From contig JBDRMB010000027.1 in NCBI GenBank assembly GCA_043812455.1, forward strand, positions 1 to 61,351: a DNA stretch of 61,351 nt, in the 5' to 3' direction. Both the position numbers and the translations under genes were made by a program. The notes below the pieces were generated by a model, which was not told the DNA's origin, ran no database searches, and saw only the letters and a list, made by a program, of their open reading frames with translations. Shown here piece by piece: positions 7,235 to 15,886 of this stretch. Numbering within the stretch: position 1 is the stretch's first letter; every line of letters starts with the position of its first letter. Source of the DNA: JABHQR01 sp043812455 (GTDB lineage Archaea > Nanobdellota > Nanobdellia > Woesearchaeales > GW2011-AR9).

Positions 7235-7918
7235 TTAAAAGATGAAAATATAAGAAGCAACACCCAATACTACCATTGCTAACCAAATGTATCTGTTCCA
7301 GTAGAGGATCTTTTTACCATCAAAGTTACCAAATGGAATCATGTTGAACAAACCTAAAAACATATTGATAAATGCACCTATTGAAAATATTTTACTTAAT
7401 GTAGGAAATAAAAATAATAATCCTAAAAATATCCCTGCAAGGGTATAATTAGTTAACGGTCCTGCTAAACTTATGATTCCATTTTCTTTTCGAGTAATAT
7501 GTCCGGCAATCATCACTGCACCAGGGGCAGCGAAAATAAAACCAATTACAACAGCCAGGCCTAAAGCAAGGTATAACATCTGGTCAAATGCACGGAATTC
7601 TGCGACACAGCCATACTTCTGTGCGACAAATTTGTGTGCAAGTTCGTGAAATAAAAATCCAAGACCAGCAGTAAATAGGGAGATTCCAAATATAATTAAA
7701 AACTGAAAAGTAAAAATATTACTTAATGAACTAAAACCTCCTCTAAATAAACTAATATCAAAACCTAAGAAGTTTGGTGCTAACACAATTGCAAATGCCA
7801 ACGATAACACTACCCAGGCTTTCAGGATATCGATAAGTTCAATCTTGGAAGTTTTGATAGGTCCAAGTTTGAAAGATTTGTTAGTACGATATTGTTGATC
7901 AGGGTTTGGTGGATACAT
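7235..7918 (-). CDS. Site-2 protease family (M50) membrane metalloprotease
   Basis: The 227-residue protein has about six membrane segments. The zinc-binding motif HELAH sits in a hydrophobic helix (LGFLFHELAHKFVAQKYG, about residues 85-102). The matching downstream ligand motif is NMIPFGNFDG, the NPxDG-like element of M50 proteases. These enzymes cleave transmembrane segments of regulatory proteins within the lipid bilayer. There is no PDZ domain, and the length fits compact archaeal members. Confidence 0.85.
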   Translation of the reverse strand: MYPPNPDQQYRTNKSFKLGPIKTSKIELIDILKAWVVLSLAFAIVLAPNFLGFDISLFRGGFSSLSNIFTFQFLIIFGISLFTAGLGFLFHELAHKFVAQKYGCVAEFRAFDQMLYLALGLAVVIGFIFAAPGAVMIAGHITRKENGIISLAGPLTNYTLAGIFLGLLFLFPTLSKIFSIGAFINMFLGLFNMIPFGNFDGKKILYWNRYIWLAMVVLGVASYIFIF

Positions 7919-7995
7919 CTTTTATTTAGAATTGAGCAGTATTTATTAAAGTATTCCTTAACTCAATGAATGATAGAAAATCTCTGATTTTTACT

Positions 7996-8271
7996 TTACT
8001 CTTCTTCCTGCTTACTCTCTTCATCATCGTCATCTTCTTCAACGACGGGAACTTTTTCTTTCTCTTCTCCAACTTCTGCTTCTTCATTAAGCCTTCCTAA
8101 ATCAATTTTTTCTAATAGGAACTTTTTCAATCGTTGTGCTTCTTCTTCAACTTTGACTAACACAGAAAGATCACTGAAATTTTCTTCTGCACATTCTTGA
8201 CAATAATAATCGCTAGTGTCTTTAATCTTGAACTTAGCTTCTTCACTGCAAATAATACATTTTTTTGGCAT
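7996..8271 (-). CDS. Acidic zinc-finger protein, 91 residues
   Basis: The N-terminus has a C4 finger: CIICSEEAKFKIKDTSDYYCQEC (CxxC and CxxC, residues 5-27). A short helical segment follows, then a strongly acidic tail (EEDDDDEESKQEEE). The fold may bind RNA or protein with the tail acting as a charge mimic; no specific function is recognised. It follows the M50 gene on the opposite side from the HTH/PIN-like gene, all on the minus strand. Confidence 0.6.
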   Translation of the reverse strand: MPKKCIICSEEAKFKIKDTSDYYCQECAEENFSDLSVLVKVEEEAQRLKKFLLEKIDLGRLNEEAEVGEEKEKVPVVEEDDDDEESKQEEE

Positions 8272-8384
8272 CCGGTAACCTCAAATTAAATTTACTTTAA
8301 AAATATTTCTTTTCCTCACTTATGAAAACCTTTTTTTTAATAGAATAAGCACAGGACTTGCATATGAATTGATGCTAACCTTAA

Positions 8385-9638
8385 TTATCTTCCTAACAAA
8401 AACTCTTTCAATTCTAAAACTTCATTGTCTGTTGCGGCACTACCATTAAATTTAGTGTCCCAAAGTACAGAATCTAGTAAAGTTTCTTTTGGATTAGGCA
8501 AACTTTTCGGTAAATAATCGTCAAGAATTCCTAGTTTAAATGCCACTGCAGCAAGTTCTACTGAACGGATTATGGTAATAGTACCAACTTCGTTTTGAAA
8601 TTTCTTAACATTATCAATGTTCATGTCAACTTTTTTCTTAGTTCGGTGTTCAAGTAAAGATTTTAATGACTTACCATTTTCAATAAGAAGTCTCATAGTT
8701 CTTTCATCCATAATTATTGGAGCTTTATTGTTAGAAAGTGATGCTAAAACAGTTTCCATTTCACCAGCTTGGATAATTTCAAGCGGCTTATTGTTAATTT
8801 TGTATGTTTGGTTTGATAATTTAGCTAAATATTGGATTCTGGTGTTAGATAAGTGATTGTATGGTTCAATTATCCCATCTTTTATAAGTTTGATTACCTG
8901 TAATGCTTCAAACTTGAATCTTTTGGTTTGGACAGGTGTTTCAATAATCTCTTTGTGTACAGCTGTAGTAATGTAAAATTTTCCACCAAACTTTTCTTTT
9001 AATGGTTTTAAGATCCATAACAAACGTGACATTGCTAGAGTAATAATCGGACCGGCATCAAAGAAAATGATTTTGCTATTTGATTGGCCAGAGAAAATCT
9101 TAATAGCTTGTTGAAGACGGGTGGTAGCTGAGACTTTTTCCTTGTGCTTTTCTAAAAGTCTAGTTCCACCAGCATATTGTAAAATGTCCCAACGGCTAAT
9201 TCCCATCAATTCTGCAGCTCGAGCAACCGACATTCCATGTTCTAACAAGGTTGTACTTTTTTTGATCCTAGCAGCCTGTAAAACGTCCTGGACATGAGTT
9301 TTGGTTTCGTCACTACATTTTTTAATGATATCAAACATAATTTTCATACTGCTATTATAACGGCCAAATTGTTTTTCACCTAAATTCTTACTTGCATTTT
9401 TCATCTCTTGGAACAATTTTTTATAATCTTCAGGCTGAATGGAAGGTGAAACTTTGTAAATTGAGTAGATCAGTACTGCTAAAGAAATAGCATCCATATT
9501 TTTGTACAGGGTTACATCTTTGATAGTGTGATCGCTTAATTCTTTAAGTTCTTCAATGTCTTTAATTTCTCTGGTTTCAAGGATAGAAATGGCTCTGTTA
9601 AGGTCTTTCAATAAACTCTTTCTCATTATCTCTTGCAT
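8385..9638 (-). CDS. HTH plus PIN-like domain protein
   Basis: The 417-residue protein has a helical N-terminus. A helix-turn-helix lies at about residues 134-156 (HGMSVARAAELMGISRWDILQYAG). From about residue 192 there is a Rossmann-like region starting IIFFDAGPIITLAM, the first Asp motif expected of a PIN nuclease, followed by IIMDERTMRLLIE. I infer a sequence-specific nuclease or a PIN-derived regulator; the later PIN acidic residues are less clear. An Asn/Lys-rich linker joins the two halves. Family not named with certainty. Confidence 0.55.
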   Translation of the reverse strand: MQEIMRKSLLKDLNRAISILETREIKDIEELKELSDHTIKDVTLYKNMDAISLAVLIYSIYKVSPSIQPEDYKKLFQEMKNASKNLGEKQFGRYNSSMKIMFDIIKKCSDETKTHVQDVLQAARIKKSTTLLEHGMSVARAAELMGISRWDILQYAGGTRLLEKHKEKVSATTRLQQAIKIFSGQSNSKIIFFDAGPIITLAMSRLLWILKPLKEKFGGKFYITTAVHKEIIETPVQTKRFKFEALQVIKLIKDGIIEPYNHLSNTRIQYLAKLSNQTYKINNKPLEIIQAGEMETVLASLSNNKAPIIMDERTMRLLIENGKSLKSLLEHRTKKKVDMNIDNVKKFQNEVGTITIIRSVELAAVAFKLGILDDYLPKSLPNPKETLLDSVLWDTKFNGSAATDNEVLELKEFLLGR

Positions 9639-9739
9639 AAGAATAAGGAGTATTTTTGTTTTTATTAATGTTTGGGTAGATTCATGGTGTTAGCTGGGCA
9701 TAAGTTTTTATATTTATCAACGTTTTTTATTTAATTCAA

Positions 9740-9835
9740 GGGCCGGTAGTATAGTGGTAAAATAGATGCTTGGCTATGATCCGACAAAGGTCAACTAAAC
9801 AGCGTCAGTCCCGGGTTCGACTCTCGGTCGGTCCA
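9740..9835 (+). tRNA. tRNA-Ala(GGC), one intron
   Basis: The acceptor GGGCCGG pairs with TCGGTCC and includes the G3-U70 pair that marks tRNA-Ala. The discriminator is A; the T arm is CCGGG/CTCGG. The anticodon stem is GATGC/GCGTC and the loop begins TTGGC. A 25-base intron after position 37 is supported by a bulge-helix-bulge: TTGG pairs with CTAA, with 3-base bulges CTA and ACA on opposite strands, and an inner helix TGATC/GGTCA. Oddities: position 37 would be U rather than a purine, and the D stem has an A12-A23 mismatch. A TATA-like box lies at about 9706-9717. Confidence 0.75.
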
Positions 9836-9851
9836 TAAAAAGAGGGTGAAA

Positions 9852-10262
9852 ATGATAAAAGTTATAAGTCTGGGAAAAGTAAAGAAAGATTATGTCAAAG
9901 CCGGTATTGCTGAATTCGTTAAAAGAATCGGCAAATATACAAAAATTGAATATATTGAAACCAACGCTTTTACTGAACGTGACCTGAAAGGTTTTGTTAT
10001 TGCCCTTGATGTAAAAGGTACACAGTACAGTTCTGAAAAGTTTGCAGAAATGTTTAACAAGACCTATATGGAAAACAAACCTTTGGTTTTCTTGATTGGC
10101 GGTCCGGACGGGATGTTCCTGAACATGTTGGAAGACAAAATTGATATGCGCATATCTTTATCTAAAATGACTTTTCCGAACGAATTGGTTAACGTGATTT
10201 TCTTAGAACAATTGTATCGGGCGTTTACCATCCAGAACAATGAACCTTATCATCGAGGCTGA
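9852..10262 (+). CDS. rlmH: 23S rRNA pseudouridine-1915 N3-methyltransferase RlmH
   Basis: A compact SPOUT methyltransferase of about 136 residues. The SAM-binding knot is marked by VFLIGGPDGM. The C-terminal signature EQLYRAFTIQNNEPYHRG is the family hallmark, with the Tyr-His-Arg end reaching the active site. It methylates the pseudouridine in helix 69 of large-subunit rRNA. The ATG at 9852 follows GAGGGTG; a GTG at 9846 would add two residues. The gene begins 17 bases after tRNA-Ala and may share its transcript. RlmH is mainly bacterial, with scattered archaeal occurrences. Confidence 0.92.
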   Translation: MIKVISLGKVKKDYVKAGIAEFVKRIGKYTKIEYIETNAFTERDLKGFVIALDVKGTQYSSEKFAEMFNKTYMENKPLVFLIGGPDGMFLNMLEDKIDMRISLSKMTFPNELVNVIFLEQLYRAFTIQNNEPYHRG

Positions 10263-10334
10263 TTAATATTAGCATTCCAATTTATTCTCTGGACAAGATA
10301 AAAGCTTTTAATATATTTTACTTGAAAACATTTT

Positions 10335-11270
10335 ATGGCTAAGAAAGTTGCATTTGGGTTTGATATTGATGAATGTTTGACATTAGAAACTGGTCAGAAC
10401 CCAATTCTTAGGCATTATATGTCAAATATTACTAAAAAATATCCTCATATCACTGACGTTAGCGGATATTGGAAATTGTGTAATGATTCTAATTTCAAAA
10501 TTGCCTGGATGCAACAGTTTGCCAGAGATGCACCAGAAATATTTCCCGGTCTTGACAATAAAGTGTTAAGAGAAATATTTGCTCCACAGATTCCTTTAGC
10601 GCCAGGTGTTGAGACTTGGTTTGATCGCATGAAAGAATATTGTAAAGAGCTAGGCTTGGAGGTAGGTTTTCATGCCATAAGTGCGAGTGCTATTCCTTTA
10701 ATTGAAGGTCTTCCTTTCGCACATCATTTTGATTCAATTTATGCTGGTGAATTTCATGAAGAAAATGGCGTAATCTGTAGAGTAAAAAATACGGTTGGAC
10801 CTCATGATAAAGTAAGAAGATTAAAACATATTGCAAAAGGTTTGGATAAGGACATTTATGATGATCTTACAGTTGATCAATATGATGTTGAGTATCATCG
10901 TTTCTTGATATTTGGAGATGGTTTATCTGATCGGGATATGTTTAGATACTTTCATGAAGATGGTGCGCACGTGACTGCTGTTTTTGATCCAATTAATCCT
11001 AAAGCATATGTCCGTGCTAAGAAGAGATTAACAGATCATGTAAATGTTATTGTACCTCGTGATTATCAGGAAGGTTCACGGTTAGAAAAAGAAACAAAGA
11101 GATTCTTGGAAGGTATTGCTAACCGCGAATGTGATATGGATCATGATCTGGTTCACAGGATGATTCTTGGCCAGTTAAGAAGTTCTAGTGTTGAAGTAAC
11201 AGTAAGAAAACATTATGAAAGTTGTGAATACTGCCAAGAAAGAAGAGAAACAAAAATATTTGTTAATTGA
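10335..11270 (+). CDS. HAD-superfamily phosphatase-like protein with C-terminal Cys pair
   Basis: The 311-residue protein opens with VAFGFDIDECLTL, the DxD nucleophile motif of HAD hydrolases. It later shows HAISASAIP (motif II Ser/Thr region) and FLIFGDGLSDRDMF (GDGxxD, the metal-binding motif IV). A Mg-dependent phosphatase or phosphotransferase acting on an unknown substrate is expected. The last ~40 residues (HYESCEYCQERRE) carry a His and CxxC resembling an anti-sigma-type zinc motif. A TATA-like TTAATATATTTTAC at about 10310-10321 suggests a short leader. Confidence 0.75.
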   Translation: MAKKVAFGFDIDECLTLETGQNPILRHYMSNITKKYPHITDVSGYWKLCNDSNFKIAWMQQFARDAPEIFPGLDNKVLREIFAPQIPLAPGVETWFDRMKEYCKELGLEVGFHAISASAIPLIEGLPFAHHFDSIYAGEFHEENGVICRVKNTVGPHDKVRRLKHIAKGLDKDIYDDLTVDQYDVEYHRFLIFGDGLSDRDMFRYFHEDGAHVTAVFDPINPKAYVRAKKRLTDHVNVIVPRDYQEGSRLEKETKRFLEGIANRECDMDHDLVHRMILGQLRSSSVEVTVRKHYESCEYCQERRETKIFVN

Positions 11271-11273
11271 TTC

Positions 11274-11708
11274 TCAGTGCTTATAGATCTCATTAGAAAA
11301 GAAGTTTTTAACAATTTTTAGACATGGTGGAAATAAGTTCTGCGGCAGTTCCGAAAGGCCGAACCAACGCCATTCAACTATCTCGTCAGGTTCCATCACT
11401 TGCACGTCACCTTCAAAGTCAGTACAGATGAAACCGTTAGTCACGAAATGATTGTCATGCACGATTTCGTCAGTGACGCTGATCAATTTCATTCTATTCG
11501 CTTTCAAACTAGTTTCTTCTTCCAGTTCACGCCGTGCACTTTCTTCAATCGTCTGGTGCCAGTCAACTTTGCCGCCAGGCATTGACCAGGTACCTTCACC
11601 GTGCAGTTCAGAACTAGCTTTATCTGGGTCAGAATGTCTTAAGCCTAGAAGAATCTTGTTATCTCTGATTACCATTACTCCAACGCCGACTCTGGGATAG
11701 TTTGTCAT
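11274..11708 (-). CDS. Nudix hydrolase
   Basis: The 144-residue protein has a complete Nudix box, GGKVDWHQTIEESARRELEEET (about residues 45-66), with the REx2EE core binding Mg. The fold is small and single-domain (GEGTWSMPGG upstream). It would hydrolyse a nucleoside diphosphate linked to another group; substrate not predictable. It is convergent with the HAD gene, only three bases apart. Confidence 0.88.
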   Translation of the reverse strand: MTNYPRVGVGVMVIRDNKILLGLRHSDPDKASSELHGEGTWSMPGGKVDWHQTIEESARRELEEETSLKANRMKLISVTDEIVHDNHFVTNGFICTDFEGDVQVMEPDEIVEWRWFGLSELPQNLFPPCLKIVKNFFSNEIYKH

Positions 11709-11749
11709 AATCTTATCATTAGAATAGATACTATAAATATTTTATTATC

Positions 11750-13348
11750 TTAATCAATAACTTCTTCAACAACTTCTCCTACCAAACTTCGGAGCATATG
11801 ACTCTTAACTTTAATATCAACAAACTTGTCCAAACCTAGCCTTCCTTTAACTCCAACAACTAATGGATAAGTGCCGAGCTGTCGGCAGAAAGTAGTATTA
11901 CCATCATAAATCTCAGTTCTCAAGTCTCTCATCACAGTACCTTCAGGTGCGATACGTTTTAACATTGGAAAATCAATCTTTTGTCTGATGTCGTTACGCC
12001 ATTTCCAATAGAATTTTCTATTCTTCTTCAAGAATCTGTCACCAGCCTCTTCCGCAAGCATCGTTCCTGGAAAAACGACAACTTCTCTGATGTTGATCCT
12101 TCTCAAAAGTAAGCCTTCGTCAAGAATCTTCTGCAGCCAATAGATATTATGTTCATTCGTTTTTTTGCTTTCACCGATCAGACCAAAGATTAGATTGATT
12201 CCTGGCAAAAATTTTGGCAGACCGTTTTCACCACGTTCTGCACCATATTTGTTGATAATTTTGATAGCTTTAAATGTTAAGTCTGGGCTTGTGTTTAATC
12301 TGTTCTTCTTTACAACTTCAGGATCAAAACTTTCTACACCAAAAGCTGCAATGTTACCTGCGGTACAGTATTTAACAATGGATTTAGTTTTCTCTTCATT
12401 GACAAATAAGGGATTGACATTATCAATGTGTAAAATTTTACTGTACTTCTTAGCTTGTTTTAGCAATTCTTCAATTTCTTCATTACTTCCATAGGAATAG
12501 AAACAAGTTTGTTTCCCTAAACGGAAATTTTCAATACCAGCATCATGCAATGCTTTAATTTCAGCAATAATATTTTTAATTTCTCTTCTTTCAACTTTTG
12601 CACATTTAATCGGTTCAGTACAGAACGAACAACCTACTTTCCGAGAACAACCTTTCATAGTTTCAATCTCTGCAATCAAGAACTCTGGTTTGAGCGGCAA
12701 TTGTTTGATCAAACTCCCTCCAAGCACAATATTTTTTTCAATGTTCTTATAATTAATATTTATTTTAGGGTCTACAGTAAAATTGTTTTCAAGCAGTTCG
12801 GGAACCTTATACTCCAAATCCTTAACTATCAAATCAAAATGATCCAAATCTTCTTCAACTGCACGAGAAATTGTTCCGCCCCATAATCCAGAACCAGCAT
12901 GTGCTGCAGGTCCAGTAAGTACAGTAAAATTTTTTTTATTTCTACCTGATCTTTTCCCTTCAGTTTGTAATTTTTCTAATAACTGAACAATTTCTTTAGT
13001 AGTTCCAGGGTATGCAGAAAGGTATTTGCCAGGTGTATGGGTACCAGCGATTATTATTAGTACATCAGTGTTGTTAAGAATTTGTTTAACACCTGCAAAG
13101 TTGGGAGTTAAATTTCTTATTTTAGTATTAGTTTTAACTTCTTTTTCTAATGGTTTTAATTTTGGATCTTTTCCAGAACTTTCTAATAATTTGACAGTAG
13201 CTCTAATATCATCTATAGTTAAGTAAGAAAATTCTTGTTCAGCCCGGGTCAATGCACCAGCAATATATCTAGGATAGGTGCCTAAAGTAGGCAACACTCC
13301 AAGTCCAGAAGCTTCATCTGTGTAACAATCAATTATTGTAAAACGCAT
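11750..13348 (-). CDS. Radical SAM protein of the COG1031 type
   Basis: The 532-residue protein has the Fe-S cluster motif KGCSRKVGCSFC (about residues 230-242), a variant CxxxxxCxxC spacing. The N-terminus (IDCYTDEASGLGVLPTLGTYPRYIAGAL) and overall layout match the archaeal radical SAM family with a C-terminal helical region. Central motifs such as LRRINIREVVVFPGT fit the TIM-barrel. Reaction unknown. No obvious partner lies beside it; the downstream gene is the Nudix hydrolase 41 bases away on the same strand. Confidence 0.75.
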   Translation of the reverse strand: MRFTIIDCYTDEASGLGVLPTLGTYPRYIAGALTRAEQEFSYLTIDDIRATVKLLESSGKDPKLKPLEKEVKTNTKIRNLTPNFAGVKQILNNTDVLIIIAGTHTPGKYLSAYPGTTKEIVQLLEKLQTEGKRSGRNKKNFTVLTGPAAHAGSGLWGGTISRAVEEDLDHFDLIVKDLEYKVPELLENNFTVDPKININYKNIEKNIVLGGSLIKQLPLKPEFLIAEIETMKGCSRKVGCSFCTEPIKCAKVERREIKNIIAEIKALHDAGIENFRLGKQTCFYSYGSNEEIEELLKQAKKYSKILHIDNVNPLFVNEEKTKSIVKYCTAGNIAAFGVESFDPEVVKKNRLNTSPDLTFKAIKIINKYGAERGENGLPKFLPGINLIFGLIGESKKTNEHNIYWLQKILDEGLLLRRINIREVVVFPGTMLAEEAGDRFLKKNRKFYWKWRNDIRQKIDFPMLKRIAPEGTVMRDLRTEIYDGNTTFCRQLGTYPLVVGVKGRLGLDKFVDIKVKSHMLRSLVGEVVEEVID

Positions 13349-13586
13349 TTTGGTCTATGTTAATTAGTAAATTAATTATTGTTCAGTATATATAAAATCT
13401 TCTCAGTAAATCTGTTTTGCTTAGAAACTTATACCTATTTGAAAATTATTTTTATGAACCTGCTATCATGAACATATTTTTCTGAACTTGTGCTTAAACA
13501 ACAGTAATCTTTTAATAAAGGGGCAATTATACTACACTTATTCTGAGGTATTTGTTAATATATCAGCCGGGGAAAAGAGGTGGCTG

Positions 13587-13901
13587 ATGAGTTTTGAGGT
13601 AAGTAGTGTTAACATGATAGAAATAAAAAAGATCAAAATTAGGAAACCAAGCTTGAAATTAGAACTAAAATTAGAACAAAGAAGAAGATTACAATGGCTT
13701 TTACATATCCTAATTTACATAGCTTTTTTGTTAGGACTAACGTATGCTGGAGTTTTAGTGTTTTCTACATCTAGAGTTGATATGGTGGTGAGAAGATTGT
13801 ATGCCATTGAATTCTGGGTGATTACTGGTTTCTTTATTTTATACTTCGCTGCGATGGAAGGCCGAGATATGATTAATTTCAGAAGAAACAATAATAAGTA
13901 A
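13587..13901 (+). CDS. Small two-helix membrane protein
   Basis: From the ATG at 13587 (ribosome site AGAGGTGG just upstream) the product is 104 residues. A basic, Lys/Arg-rich N-terminal third precedes two hydrophobic segments (LLHILIYIAFLLGLTYAGVLVF and FWVITGFFILYFAAM). The charge pattern places the N-terminus in the cytoplasm. Not recognised. The frame extends further upstream but without a ribosome site. Confidence 0.5.
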   Translation: MSFEVSSVNMIEIKKIKIRKPSLKLELKLEQRRRLQWLLHILIYIAFLLGLTYAGVLVFSTSRVDMVVRRLYAIEFWVITGFFILYFAAMEGRDMINFRRNNNK

Positions 13902-13962
13902 TAACAATCATGAGTGATAACAATAATAAAATAACATTTTATGAACACTGGAGGGATTTGAA

Positions 13963-14280
13963 ATGAGCAATGAAGTGTTTAGCGGATATACAAGCCTTGA
14001 TGATGCATTAAAGAAAGCTGCAAATGGAAGCAGAGTTAGAATCTATTTTGAAAGTGGTACTGGTGACAGAACGGATAAAGTGATAAGGGCTGTTGAGGAG
14101 CTTCATAAGATGGGAGTTAGTTTTAGATTGTGTACAGAAAATTCTCGTAAAGAGTTTAGTTATGATCCTGAACACAACCGACCTGGAGAATCAGAAGGAA
14201 CTTATGAAAAGTTAGGCCAAGCGGGTGGTGGTGTAGTTAGTCCGCAAGAAATTGGTAAAATAGTAGTATATAGTAAATAA
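13963..14280 (+). CDS. Unrecognised soluble protein, 105 residues
   Basis: A well-formed small gene with a GGAGG ribosome site just before the ATG. The product has alternating strands and helices (VRIYFESGTGDRTDKVIRAV, then GVSFRLCTENSRKEFS) and a Gly-rich stretch GQAGGGV. I do not recognise it. It lies between the small membrane protein and tRNA-Ile, all on the plus strand. Confidence 0.5.
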   Translation: MSNEVFSGYTSLDDALKKAANGSRVRIYFESGTGDRTDKVIRAVEELHKMGVSFRLCTENSRKEFSYDPEHNRPGESEGTYEKLGQAGGGVVSPQEIGKIVVYSK

Positions 14281-14348
14281 TTCTTTTTATTTTCTTACTT
14301 AGAATGAAAATCTTTAAAAATAAGCTCTGGTTCTCGCTGTTTATTAGT

Positions 14349-14503
14349 GGCCCCGTGGCTTAGCCTGGTAGAGCGCACGTTCCTCTTTAGGATGCGATAC
14401 TGATATGCCAGCTAGGTAAAGAAATCGTGAGGTCCGGGGTTCAAATATCCACGAAGTGGAGACAGCAAAGCCATTTCTGGGTTTGGAAGTCCCCGCGGGG
14501 CCA
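14349..14503 (+). tRNA. tRNA-Ile(GAU) with three introns
   Basis: Acceptor GGCCCCG pairs with CGGGGCC; discriminator A. A normal cloverleaf needs three segments removed: 14380-14398 (19 bases) between positions 30 and 31, 14406-14423 (18 bases) between 37 and 38, and 14447-14490 (44 bases) between 60 and 61, at the end of the T-loop. Exons are 31, 7, 23 and 13 bases, 74 in total. The mature arm is CACGA/TCGTG with loop CTGATAA, anticodon GAT. T arm CGGGG-TTCAAAT-CCCCG forms only after splicing. TATA-like CTTTAAAAATA lies at about 14311-14321 and a run of eight T follows the gene. Confidence 0.85.
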
Positions 14504-14512
14504 CTTTTTTTT
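14504..14512 (+). terminator. T-run terminator after tRNA-Ile
   Basis: Eight consecutive T (14505-14512) follow directly on the tRNA 3' end, the usual archaeal termination signal. Confidence 0.6.
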
Positions 14513-14548
14513 ATTATCATTATTTTTTACTATATAGCTCCTAAGTCT

Positions 14549-14582
14549 ATACTGAAAATAAATAGTTATTTATTTTCTGTAT
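14549..14582. repeat. 34-base imperfect palindrome
   Basis: GAAAATAAATA and TATTTATTTTC face each other across a two-base centre (14554-14577). After one mismatch the symmetry continues with ATAC/GTAT to 14549-14582. It lies between tRNA-Ile and the lipoprotein gene, about 60 bases before the TATA-like TTTAAATA near 14645. Dyad operator or hairpin; no T-run follows, so a terminator is less likely. Confidence 0.5.
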
Positions 14583-14718
14583 ATATCATCAAGGCTAGTC
14601 TAAAACTACTCCTTGCTCAGTATATATTTTCTTGAGCATAAATCTTTAAATACGAGTTGTCATTCAAAAATACTTACAAAATGACATTTAATGATCCATA
14701 TTGGGGGTGTTTAAGAAC

Positions 14719-15807
14719 ATGAAAAAAGTATTAGTTATTCTGACAACTTTAGTAATGGTACTATTCCTAACTAGTTGTTTAAATTACAAAGCTTACGACG
14801 TACCGACTGAAGATAATGAAAATGATGATGATTTAGACCTTATCGATGAGATTGCTGAGATTGAAAGGCAATTGGAAGAAAACGATTTGGTTGATGATGA
14901 AGGTACTGATGGTTTAGATGATCTGGAACTTGACGAAGAAGAAACAGATAGTATTGAAGAAATTGTTTCTGAAGACGACGAAGAACTTGAAGCAGATTTA
15001 GAAGAAGAGATCACAGTTGACATGGATGAGGAATCTTCTGTTGATGATGGTGTTCTAGTTTTTGAAGTTAATGAAAATGAATTGATTGAGTTAGGTGTTA
15101 GAATTGTTGACCCTGACGGTGATGATGTAACTTATTCCTTCTCTTCACCTCTTACTAAAGAAGGTAGCTGGCAAACTAATTATGGTGATGCTGGTGAATA
15201 TTACGTTACTTTAACCGCAAGTGATGAGATTCATACAACCACTCAAGAAATTTTAATCATTGTAAACAGAGTTAATGTAGCTCCAGTGATTAAAGCTGTT
15301 AAAGATCAGACTTTTGATGAAGGTGACATTATTGAATTTGAACCTGAAGTTAGTGATCCTAACGGTGACGCCGTTACTGTAGAAATCTCTGCACCATTAA
15401 GTGCTGGCTTATTTAATACAGACCATACTAGTGCTGGTGTGTACGAAATTATGGTTACTGCAAGTGATGGTGAGTTAGAAACAGAAACTTCTTTTATGCT
15501 AACTATTACAGATGTTAACGAACTGCCTGTAGTTTCTGGTTTAAAAGATATTGTAGTTGATGAAGGTGAAACTGTAGTAATTGAACCTACAGTTACTGAT
15601 TTAGATGGTGATGATTTAGAAATTACTATCAGTGCACCTGTTGGCAACGATGGTGTCTGGGAAACTGGCTACACTGATCATGGTGAGTATGAAATTACAA
15701 TTACAGTCGATGATGGTAAAGATACTGTTTTCGAGATTGTTACTGTGACTGTAGAAGATGTTAACATGCCGCCAATCATTGAAAATGTTGACGCAGAAGT
15801 TAATTAA
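14719..15807 (+). CDS. Lipoprotein with acidic stalk and three Ig-like repeats
   Basis: A signal peptide ends in the lipobox LTSC (residues 17-20), so the mature protein is lipid-anchored outside the membrane. Residues about 30-115 form a very acidic stalk (Glu/Asp runs). Three Ig/cadherin-like repeats of about 85 residues follow, each with DPDGDDVTYSF-type strands, W-x-T-x-Y and AGEYxxxxxASD. Acidic DxDGD turns may bind calcium. I choose the ATG at 14719. The next gene carries the same repeats, so the pair are paralogues. Confidence 0.8.
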   Translation: MKKVLVILTTLVMVLFLTSCLNYKAYDVPTEDNENDDDLDLIDEIAEIERQLEENDLVDDEGTDGLDDLELDEEETDSIEEIVSEDDEELEADLEEEITVDMDEESSVDDGVLVFEVNENELIELGVRIVDPDGDDVTYSFSSPLTKEGSWQTNYGDAGEYYVTLTASDEIHTTTQEILIIVNRVNVAPVIKAVKDQTFDEGDIIEFEPEVSDPNGDAVTVEISAPLSAGLFNTDHTSAGVYEIMVTASDGELETETSFMLTITDVNELPVVSGLKDIVVDEGETVVIEPTVTDLDGDDLEITISAPVGNDGVWETGYTDHGEYEITITVDDGKDTVFEIVTVTVEDVNMPPIIENVDAEVN

Positions 15808-15886
15808 TTTTATTTTTTTTAATTTTATTTTCTATTATTACTAAACATATTTAGTGATAAAAAAAGGGGTGTGGGGACAACATAAC

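Noticed and set aside
9740..9835. Intron at 30/31 in tRNA-Ala as in the other tRNAs
   Set aside because: That removal leaves no T33 and an A-G clash at 31-39; the 37/38 bulge-helix-bulge fits better.
15306..15647. Open frames antisense to the Ig-like repeat genes
   Set aside because: They mirror the Ser/Thr-poor, Asp/Glu-rich composition of the sense strand and lack promoters and ribosome sites.
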